A stretch of DNA of 64,000 nt from Telluria antibiotica (GTDB lineage Bacteria > Pseudomonadota > Gammaproteobacteria > Burkholderiales > Burkholderiaceae_D). This document shows, one piece after another, positions 42,176 through 52,500 of this stretch. The stretch lies in contig NZ_JAAQOM010000001.1 of the NCBI RefSeq assembly GCF_011682055.1, forward strand, positions 434,001 through 498,000, given 5' to 3'. The position numbers and the translations under genes were made by a program. The notes under the pieces are model-generated. The model was given only the letters and a program-made list of their open reading frames with translations. It was not told the DNA's origin and did no database searches. Position 1 is the first letter of the stretch, and the number at the start of each line of letters is the position of its first letter.

Positions 42176-43507
42176 TTAGCGCTCGCGGGCGCTGTCATGT
42201 ACCGCCTCCCATATTGGCGAGAGCAGATACTGCAGCACAGTCCGGTTGCCCTCCCTGATCTCGGCCGTCAACTGCATCCCGGCCACCAAGGGATGCGTCG
42301 TGCCGTCCGGCGAGCGCAGCCTTTGGGTGTCGAGTGCGACGATTGCGCGGTAGCCTTGGGGCTTTGTGCTCTTGTCGCCAGTGTCCGATACGTCGGGATT
42401 GATCTGAATAACCCTCCCCGGCATTAAGCCATACTGCTGAAACGGGAACGTACGCAGCTTCAGCGATACGGGCATACCTGTCTCAATGAAGCCTACGTCC
42501 TCATGCTGGACAAAGATCTCGGCAATCAGCTGCTCCTGGACCGGAACGACCGACAGCAGCACCGTCCCCGGTGCAACCACTGCGCCGACGGTGTGGGTTG
42601 CCAAGTCCTTCGCGGTGCCGTCCTGTGGGGCACGCAATTCCATCAGGCCGCTCCGAAAATCCTCCTTGACCATTGCCTGCTGGAGCTTGTCGATCTGTCC
42701 GTAGACGTCGACCCGTTCGTTGCGCAAATCACTCGTGTACCGCGACGTCAGTTCGCGCTCGCGCTCCCGGGCCTGGGCCACGGCAGCCTTGAGGCTCGAA
42801 AGGTTGGCAGCCTGGGCCCGTGTGTCCTCGGTCTTTTCGAGATACTCGCGTTGCTTGTCGCGCGCCATCAGTTCGCCGGCGAAACCTTGGCGGGCCAGGT
42901 CGGCGTAGGCATCGGCCTGCTGCTTCAGCAGTGGCGCCACAGCATGCAGCTTGGCCAGCGTGGCGTCGGCAGACGCCTGGTCGTGCTCCGCGCGCAGCAC
43001 AGTCTCCCGTTGCTGGGCCAGTTGGTCGTTCCACGCTTGACGGTGTGCCTGCAGCTTGGCCTCGACCTGGGCAAATAGATTCCGGTCGTCGCCCGGCATC
43101 GCCTTCCAAGGCGCGATGCCCAGCTCTGCGTCTATGCGGCGCAGTTCCAGCCGCTTGAGGGCCAGTTCGCCGGCGAGCGACTGCCGGTCGGCCTCGCTGG
43201 AGCGCGAGTTCATGCGGATGAGGACATCGCCACGCTTCACCTGCGCGCCCTCGCGCACGAGGATCTGCTGAATGATGCCGGCTTCGGCCGGCTGCACAAT
43301 CTTTACGTACGATTGCGGCACGAGACGGCCGTCCGCGCTCGCGACAATGTCCAGCCGCCCGACAGCGGACCAGCAGATCAGCAGGAGGCAGAGGATGGAT
43401 ACACACCACAACACGCGGCGCGGCAGTGTTGGCGGCGGCGCGTCCTGGAGGGCCAGCAGGCCGGGAGAGAACGCCGTTTCGACGAGGGAAGCGTGGATCT
43501 TGCTCAT
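42176..43507 (-). CDS. HlyD-family type I secretion periplasmic adaptor
   Basis: The 443-residue protein has a cytoplasmic start, one membrane helix (VLWCVSILCLLLICWSAVG, about 32-50), a lipoyl half (VQPAEAGIIQQILVREGAQV), and a long coiled-coil hairpin (about 110-280). The second half contains LRAPQDGTAKDLATHTVGAV, and the HlyD C-terminal signature appears in PGRVIQINPDVSD and LVAGMQLTAEIREGNRTVLQ. It bridges the ABC exporter and an outer-membrane channel. Its ATG overlaps the giant gene's stop by four bases (ATGA), tying its synthesis to the substrate. No TolC-like gene is in this module. Confidence 0.93.
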   Translation of the reverse strand: MSKIHASLVETAFSPGLLALQDAPPPTLPRRVLWCVSILCLLLICWSAVGRLDIVASADGRLVPQSYVKIVQPAEAGIIQQILVREGAQVKRGDVLIRMNSRSSEADRQSLAGELALKRLELRRIDAELGIAPWKAMPGDDRNLFAQVEAKLQAHRQAWNDQLAQQRETVLRAEHDQASADATLAKLHAVAPLLKQQADAYADLARQGFAGELMARDKQREYLEKTEDTRAQAANLSSLKAAVAQARERERELTSRYTSDLRNERVDVYGQIDKLQQAMVKEDFRSGLMELRAPQDGTAKDLATHTVGAVVAPGTVLLSVVPVQEQLIAEIFVQHEDVGFIETGMPVSLKLRTFPFQQYGLMPGRVIQINPDVSDTGDKSTKPQGYRAIVALDTQRLRSPDGTTHPLVAGMQLTAEIREGNRTVLQYLLSPIWEAVHDSARER

Positions 43508-46500
43508 GCCAACGCTCCCGGGGTTTGCCTGACCCCGCTCCAAATCAAGCCGTTCGGCCCAGCCACGCCAGCGCTGGCGTCCGTCGGCCCTCCACCCGCT
43601 GCAACGGCGACACCGTCCATCTGGGTGCGCTGGACATCGAGATACGCCATCTCCACGACCCCCATCGCCGGACCGCCGAGATGCGCGGCGAGCAGCGTAT
43701 CGGCGATGGCCCAATGATTCGCGATCGTTTCCCCTGCCTGCGCGGCGGCGTAGGCCTGCGCGAACCTGACGGCATCGAACGTCGGCACGACTTGACCGTC
43801 AGGCATGACCGACTCGATGATTGCCGCGGTGGCGACGCGCGCGCTGCCGTCGGACTGATGCGCCGTCGCCGTGCCGGCGGAATCAATGTCGAGCTCGATA
43901 GGCGCGACGCCCGTCAGGCCACCGCGGTCGGTTGCCACCACCTGCAATTGCAGGGCTCCCGCGCTGCCCGCGGCGGGCGTGCCACTCAAGGTCATCGTCG
44001 CCGGGTCGAAGTGCAACCAGTCGGGCGGCGCGGTACCGTCTGCGCCACGGATGCTGTAGCCGAGCACCTCGCCCTCATCCGGGTCGCTAAACAGCGCTGT
44101 CGGCAGCACATAGCTAAACGGACTGGCTTCCTGCGCGCGCTGCGGGGTCAGCTCGACGACGGCCACAGGAGCCCGGTTTGGTTCGAACACGTCGCTACCC
44201 GTTGAGCCGTCGGCATGCGTCCACGTATCCCTGAGCTTGTACCCGTATTGGTCGTAGTACGTCACCACCGAATTTCCTGCAGCGTCATTTACTGTCGTGG
44301 TGTAGGTCTGGTCGACGGCGTAGTCAGTGGACGAATTCGAGCCGTCCGGATACCAACTGCTGGTGCCATGGCGTCCGTCCGGCGCCGTGTAGTTGTAGAA
44401 CGCCACGTTGTCGGTATTGATCGTGTAGGAGTAGGTCGTCGCGTCAGACGCCGAATAGTTGCTGCCGGAGGAACTGCCATCGGGCTCATAACGATCGCTG
44501 CCGTAGCTACCGTCGGACTGGTACCAGGTATCGCCGCTGAGGAAATCGCCCGTGTACGTATTGGTGTAACCCGAGAACTGACCATTGGCGTATTTCTGGT
44601 AGCCGGCGAGCGCATGGCCGGCGGCGTCGTAATCGGTCCAGCGCGCTTCCCCGTTGGCGCGGTTCACGTAATCCCGGTGGCCGCCGTCCGCACGAATCGC
44701 CGTGCCCTCGGTTGTGCCGTCGTCGCCGAACGTGTCGCTGCCGTGGCTGCCATCGTCCGCCGTCCACGTGTCGCTCGTCACGACGCCGAATACATTGATG
44801 CGCCTGACAAGATGGCGTCCGTCCGCATCGGTCACCTGCGCCTCGTCGACCAGCCCGTCGCCGCTACCGCTGGTGCCGTCGCTGCGGGTCCAGCGTTGCT
44901 CGATCAGGACATCGGACGCGTCCCAGCGCTGCAGCGTGCTGTTGCCGTGACCATCGCTGAGACCGGTGGCATGTCCCAGGTACGTCCCGCCCGGACCAAA
45001 ATAGGTGCTGGTCGCGGTAACGATACCGTGCGCGTCCGGCACAGTCGTGTCGGTCGAATCGCTGCCGCCATCAGAATGGAACAGGGTGACGTACGACGAT
45101 CCGTCGGGTCTCGTCATGGCGAACCGGGTCTGGCGTCCGGTCGCGTCCCAGGCATATGTTCGCAGGACGCCGTCGCTGTCGCGTTCGCCGGAACCGTGGG
45201 CGCCGTCAGGAGTCTGCCAGGATTCCGTCGTTTCGTTTCCGGCGGCATCGTAGTTCGTCACGAACAGGTTACCCAGGTTGTCGAACACTCGGATGACGTA
45301 GGTGCCGTCCGCGGCTTGCTCCTTGACGTGGGTCATGGAGTCGCCCGGACTCCAGAGCGTCTTCTGCGTACCGTCGGCGTAGTGCCAGCCGCGCTCGATT
45401 TCCACCCCAGCCGCGCTCTTTTTGATCCAGGACGTATTACCATGAGCGTCGTCCGTCGAATCGACCGTGGAGCCGTCCGCGTTGACCGCGTGGCCGACGC
45501 TGGCCCCGAACGCATCGAAAAGATCGTTGCCGTACGCCCCATCGGCGAGTTTCCAGATCCGCTTCGTCTTGTGCTTGGCGGCGTCGTAGAACAGCGTCTC
45601 GACATTGCCCTTTGCGTCGTCCGTCATCACGCTCGACGTGCCGTCCGCGATCTGGCGCGTTTCGGTACGTCCCCCGTCAGCGACATAGATCACATTCACG
45701 GTCGTGCCGTCCGCCTCGCTCCAACGTGCCGACTGGGGCGCGCCGTCTGCGCCGTAGAACGTCGTGCGCGACGCACCGTCGACGATTGCGGTCACGGTGG
45801 TGCCAAGGACGGCGCCCACGTCCGACCAGCGCGTCGTCGTGCGCGTCCCGGCTGTGTCGGTCACGAACGTGGAGCGACTGCCATCGGTCGCGACCGCGTC
45901 GCCCGTGACGCGCCCGTCCGGCTCGTAGCGATCGGTGCCGTGGCTGCCGTCCGACTGCTGCCATGCGCGCGCGGTCATCACGTGTCCGGACGAATAGCTG
46001 ATCACCTCGCGGTTGCCACGACCGTCGTCATGCGTGACGTCGCTGCTGCCATCTGGCCGATATTGCACAGTGGCGCCGGCATTGTCGCTGGAAGTCAGCA
46101 CCGCATCTGGCCCGACAGCACTGGACCGCAATAAGGTGCCATGTGCATCGTAGACGGACAAGACGGTACTGTCGCCGTCGAATCCGAGTACGGTCGAACT
46201 GGTCAGCTTGCCGGCGGCGTCGTAGTTGCCGGTTCGGTAGGCGCCGTCGGTGTTCGGCATCGCGGCCACGCTGCCGGTCAGCCTTCCTGCGGCATCGTAG
46301 TTGGAGGTCGTGATGTTGCCGGCGGCATCCACGGCCATCATGTACGCGCCGGTCTGCGCACCGGACGCGTCGAACTGGGTGATACGCACCGTACCCGGGG
46401 CGAGGACTTCGACCCGCGACGACGCGCTGACATTGCCGGCGGCGTCATAGACGATCGTGCCGCTGCTGCCCGCGCCGTCGCTCGTCGTCACCCGGCTTCC

Positions 46501-49500
46501 GATGGCGGCACCGGCAGCATCATAGAGGAGCGTGGTCGTCACGGTGCCCGCTACCGTCGTCGTGCTCGATCCCACGGCCCGGTCTGCCGCATCATACTGG
46601 ACCGTACGCACGCTACCGTCCGCCATGGCGATCGTCAGGCTGGAACCCGTCAGCCTGCCCGCGGCGTCCAGCGTCTCGGTAGTGGTCACTCCATTGCCGT
46701 CATCGACCGTGCGCGCCAGCAAGATGCCGGCGGGATCGTAATTCCAGCGGTAGGTCTTGCCGTCGATCGAGCGCTGGAGGCTGTAGCCGGGGTCGGTATC
46801 GACGGTCGCGGCAACGACGCCGTTCACGCTGACGACGGCACTGCCGAGCGGCGTGACCACGGACTCGACGGTTTGGCCGTCCACGCGCGAGAACGTGCGC
46901 GTGGGCTCGACATAGCCGACGCCGACCACGGCGCTGCGGTCGTCGTGCGTCACCGGCGCCGTGGCCGCGGCGCCCAGCTGGGCCGGCGCGGACGGCGTCG
47001 GCGCGTCGGGCGCGACGCCCGTGCCAGTGGGGTCGCCCACACTTGTCGGCCCTTCCTGGCCGACGACACCGCCGCTGTCGACCGTTGTCACGACGCCGTG
47101 GACGTCAACGACCTGCCCATGCCAGCTGCCATCCGCGCCATAGAACGTGTAGCCGGCGGAGCCATCGTTGTGGAACCACATGTCGCTGACGCGGTGGCCA
47201 TCGCTCGCATAGCCGGTCATGACGCCGTTGCCGAAGCCGTCCAGGTACAGGCTCTCCTTGCCCTTCTGGCTGAAGCGCCAGGACGTGCCGGCCGTGGTGG
47301 TGTCGGTGCCGGTGAAGACGATGCCGGTGAGCGCATCGTACATTTCCAGCGTGGTGCGGGTGGGGGAACCAATGGGATTGAAGCCGCGTATGCTGTAAGA
47401 CGTCCCGGCGACGCCGTTGACGGTGATGAACATCTCGGCTTCGGCGCCCATGCGCGCGGTGGGCGTGTCCTGGGGAATGCGGATCGTCACGCCGTTCATG
47501 ACCGTGCCGGCCGTGCCAAACGTGACCATGGTGGCCCCGAACTGCAAGCCGAACATGTCGCGGGCGCCGGCAGGGTCGCTGCCGGTGCGGCCGTCGGCAT
47601 GCCGCCACGTCTCGCCGATCAACCTGCCGTTCGCGTCGAACTGTTCGGTGATGGACTGCACGCCGGCATTGGTCAGTGTATAGGTGCCCCCCGTCTTGTT
47701 GCCGTTGACGTCGTAAAAGGTCTCCGTGGACACGCCGCTGCCGTCGCTCGACCGGATCGCATAACTGCCGTCCGGCCGGTACGTGCGGCCCGTGACGACG
47801 CCGCCGGCCTGGAACACATCGCCACCGCTCGAACCGTCGGCGCGCGACCAGCTGTCGGACAGCTTCACGCCGGCCGCGCTGTAGGTCGTCCAGGTCAGGT
47901 TGCTGCCGCTGCCGGTACGCACCACATACGTGCCGTCTGGGTTGTCGGTACGGACACCGCCGCTGTCGGCCGGCGTCGTCGTCGTCACACCGATCGCGAC
48001 GCCGGCCGCGTTGAATGCGGTGGTGCTCGTCGTGCCCTTGCCGTCGTCGACATAGGTCGTATAACTGCCGTCGGGCGCGTAGGTATAGCCCGACGACGAA
48101 CCGTCCGCATTGAAGAAATCGCCGCCATGCGCGCCATCCGGGTGGCGCCAGGTGTCCGATACCGTCGCGCCGGCGGCGTCGGCATTCGTCGTGGTGACGT
48201 TGCCGGCAGCGTCCGTGCGCGTCACCACCGTGCTGGTCAATGCGCCGGCCGGGTCGAGGTGGCGTTCCGTACGCAAGCCCTTGCCGTCGTCACTGTAGGC
48301 CACCTGCGTGCCGTCGGCTCCGACGGCCGTACCAGAGGCGCTGCCGTCGGCGGCGAACACGTCTGTGCCGTGGCTGCCATCGGCGCGGGTCCAGGTCGTG
48401 CTCAGCTTCGCGCCATTGGCGTCATAGGTGGTGACCGCGCGCCCCTGCGGGCCAGTCGTGGCGACCGTCGATCCGGTGAAGGCGCCCCGCACATCGCGCA
48501 ACTGCGTGGTAACCATGCCACGGCCATCGTCCTCGTAGGTTGCCGTACTGCCGTCGGACTGACGTACCGTGCCCGTCGACGACCCGTCGATGCGATAGGT
48601 ATCGCTTCCGGACGAACCGTCGGCCCTGCTCCACGTGCGGCTCTGTTTCACGCCGGTCGAGGAATAGAAGGCGACGGTCACGTTGCCCTGGCTGTCGTGC
48701 CGCATCAGCCCGTAGGAACCGTCCGCATTGTCAAACCGCACGCCGTTGCGCGTGGCAAGGTCGGTCATGGTCGTCCGGGTACCATCTGCAAACTGGACGG
48801 TCTGCAATGTCTGGGCAGGCGTGCCCTCCACGCGCACGGAGCCGGACGCCCCGAAGCGCAGTTCCTGGAAGCCCCTGCCCGGGACGAGCTGCACGTCGTC
48901 CGCGTTGGCGACGGTCAGTTGCAGGACATCGTCCGCCGCGCTGGACCGCACGACAGTGTGGCTCTCCAACGTCTCTACCGCGTAGGTGATGTCCGCGCCA
49001 CCGCCAACCAGCGTAGAACTGCCGCTGGCCGCGTGCACCACGCTGCCGTCGCCGTACGCGAATGCGGTGTAGGTGGTATCCGTGCCGCGCAAGTCCTCGC
49101 CATCCACGTTGCTGACCAGGAGCTCATGTCCGTTGCCGGCAAGGTCGAGCGTCCCCATCTGCCCGCCATGCATCAGCTGTGTCCTTGATAGGACGGTACC
49201 GTCGTCGAACTGGAAGGCGTCGACGCCGTCGCCGATGCCGCCGACGAGCGTTGCGCTGCCCCCGGCGTCGATGACGAGCGCCGTACTGCCATCGTCGTAC
49301 AAGGTCGGCGTCAACGTGACGTCGTCGAGCGTGATGCCGGGCCCGAAACGGATCACGTCGTCCTGCTTGGCGCCGAAGATGGTGGTCGTGCCGCTGCCGT
49401 CGAGCTCGAAAGTATCGGGCCCCGTCCCGGCAATCAGTTGACTGACGCCGCTACCGCCCACCAGCGTCGTGCGGCCGACGCCGCCATACAGTACGGTCGG

Positions 49501-52500
49501 CGCATCATACGTGCCGCCGTCACCTGCGTAGAGGACACTGTCGCCGCTGCCGCCATGGATCTGGGCGACGCCCGTGCCGCCGTAGATCGTGGTCGGTCCG
49601 CTCCCGGCAACGAGGACGTCCGGCGCGGCCGCGCTGCCGCCGTCGCCACCGAAGATGACGGTCTGGCCGCTTCCACCCTGCACCGAGGCAAAGCCCGAGC
49701 CGACGTGGATCGTCGTGTCCCCGCTGCCGCCGACGACGGTCGTGCGGGCGTCGGGCGTGCCGCCGTCGCCCGTATAGATCAGCGTCGTACCCGCCCCCCC
49801 CTGGATCACATCGACGCCGCGACCGCCATAGATGGTGGTATCGCCGGTGCCAGCGAGGATCGTGGTCGGCATGTCCGTGGTACCGCCATCGCCGGCCCAG
49901 ATGACGTCGTGACCGGCACCGCCCTGGATCACCGTGCTGCCCGTGCCGCCCACGATGGTCGCGTTGCCGTCGCCGGCCACGAGGGTCGCGTGGCCCGAAC
50001 CGCCCATCAGCGTGTCGTTGCCGCTGGACCCGTAGACGATCGTGTCGCCGCTGCCGGCTTCGACATAGTTGTCTCCGTCGGCCGATGCCCGGTCGGGACT
50101 GCTGCCTGCGTAGATCGTCGCGTTGCCGCTGCCGCCATAGATGGAGTTGTTTCCGGAGCCGCCATACACGAGGTCCTTGCCGCTTTCCACATGGATGACG
50201 TCGTCGCCGCCCATGCCATCGATCAGCACGTCGCCGGTGCCGCCAAAGATGGTGTCGCCTTTGCTGCCGCCCCAGATACTGCTGTTGCCGCTGCCGGCGT
50301 CGATGTAATTCAAGCCGTTGCCGGCCATGATGACGTTGTTCCCGCTGCCACCGAAGATCGTCGTGTTTCCGCCGCCGACAGCGAGCCCCTGCATCGTGTT
50401 CCCGTCGTAGCCGTCCTGGACCGGTGTCGTCGACGTGCTCGTGACGTTCATGTCGAGGTAATCGATGTGGTACCCATCCTGGTCGCGCCGGAGCCGCGTA
50501 TTCCAGGTGTCCACCAGCTGCGAACCGACGACGCCGCCCGCTACTGTCGAATTTCCAGCACCCAGCACGACTACCGCGTCCGCGTCGCCAAGCAGGTACA
50601 AATCGTTCCCGGCGCCTGCAACCACGGTCGCCTGGCCCCCACCGAAAGTGACGAGGTTGCCCTTGCGGCTCCTGGGCGTCCCCGTCTCGGCGGCGTCCAG
50701 CGCGGCCGCCAGCCCGACCTCGCCGTTACCGTAGAAACGGTTGTGGCCGTAGCCCAGGTAGCCGATGGCCGTGCTGCCCTGGGCCTCGACTACATTGTCA
50801 CCGTTCGCGGCCCAGAAGATATCGTTGCCTCCACCCAGCGCCAGACGGTTGTCGCCATTCCCCACGACGATCGCGTCGTCGGCCGCGCCGGCGGCGACGA
50901 TGTTGTTACCGTTGCCCAACTTGACGGAGATCGGGCCGCCACGCCCGTCGACGCTGTACGAGCCGTCCCCGCCTTTGTACGCGTCGATCGTCACAGGCAC
51001 GCCGTTGCGGTCGACCGTCATCTGCTCGGGCGCCAGCCCCTGGTTGTGAGAGAAGTCGGGCGCCGCCGGGGTGTCGCTGCGGTCGAAGGCCACCGACAAT
51101 GTGGAAGCATCAGCCGCATCGCCCTCGTCGCCGACGAGGCCGACCCGCAGCTGCGCCGTGGCGCTGGCGGCCGGGTCGAGATAGACCAGACCGAGCGTGA
51201 CACCGGCTTCGCCGGCACCGACAGTGATCGTGACCTTGCCGTCCGTGACCTGGAGATTGTCCGCGCCGGTATTCAGACGCAGCTTGTCCAAGTCGATGCC
51301 GCTCAGGTCGAGTTCGACGGTACGCGCGTAGTCGACGGTCGTCGCAAACGAGATGTCGAGCGGGGCGAGCGTCCCCTTGACAGTGGTGCCGTCAACCGAC
51401 TGGCCCAGCTTGACCTGTGGCCGGTCCGTGAGGTGGATGCCGAGATAGCCCGCTTGCTGGGCCTGTCCCAGGTCGAAATCGTCGATGACGATCTGCGCAT
51501 TCCCCGCCCGGCCGCCGCTGATCGTCAATGTTCCGACGCCGCCCTTGGCCGCGCCGGGAACGAAACGATAGGTCATCGCCGGATCGGCCGCATCGGTCCA
51601 GGTCATGGCCTTCCCGGCGACGGCCACGGTCTTGCTGCCGAACGTTATGCCCGCCTGTAGGTTATCGATGAACAACGCGTCCCGGGCCTTGGTCTGCTTG
51701 ACGTGGACCACGCCGCCATTGCGCGTCAACACCTCGTAGTTGACCGTGGCGTTGGCATTGCCTTCGAAGGTCTCGGCGCCGCCGTCCGCGACCAGCGTCT
51801 CGTTGCCCGTGCCGGCGCGCAGCACGTCGCCGTCGCCGCCGAACATCAGGTCAGATCCCTTGCCGCCTACCAGCGTGTCGCGCCCCATCTGGCCGACGAG
51901 CAGGCTGGCCGTGCCGCTCGCGAACGTGCCGGTCTCGTTCGGGCTAACGTTGAGCGAGGCGCCCGCGTCCCAGGCCACGTAAATGTTCGACGGGTTGCGG
52001 ACGGGGCTCCAGGCATCGGTTTGCAGGATCTTGCCGATCAGGTTGATGCCGGCGTACCGCTGGTTCAGATTGGCGACATATGCAGTGGCGGCGGGCGCCA
52101 GTTCTTCGTTCAGGGTTTTGATCGTGGGCGAAAATCCGGCCTTGATCAGGTCTTTGAAATCAACGTTCGCTGCATTAAGGGGCGACATGCCCCGAATCAG
52201 GTTCGCCTTCGGAATAGGTTTGCCATCGGGCGGCTGGCCGAGTGCGTGCTCGTACTCCATGATCTTGACACGCTTCTCGGACAGCATTTGCAGAACGTTG
52301 GTCGCCTCGGCGGCGGTAACCTTGCCGGGATCATCATACAGGCCGAAGACTTCGGCTTCAAAAAAGCGGCGCTTCTGAAGCCCCCTGTCATACCGCTTGT
52401 TACTGCCGTAGCGAATTTCGTACCATGCTTCTGCACGATTACCCTGGCTCAGTGCAGTTGGAAGTTTTGTACCGAGAAGGCCTACGCCACCATTCCACGT

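Noticed and set aside
44215-46134. A 639-codon plus-strand frame opposite the giant gene
   Set aside because: Same cause as above: the third-position GC of the repeats keeps the opposite frame open.
46141-49188. A 1015-codon plus-strand open frame opposite the giant gene
   Set aside because: It is a mirror of GC-rich repeat coding DNA. The translation is Arg/Val/Ala-rich without domains, and no ribosome site or neighbouring support exists; the minus-strand frame has clear domains.
49470-50350. Short regular repeats resembling a CRISPR array
   Set aside because: The units are in one open frame, encode RTX-like glycine/aspartate rolls, lack unique spacers of constant length and have no cas genes nearby.
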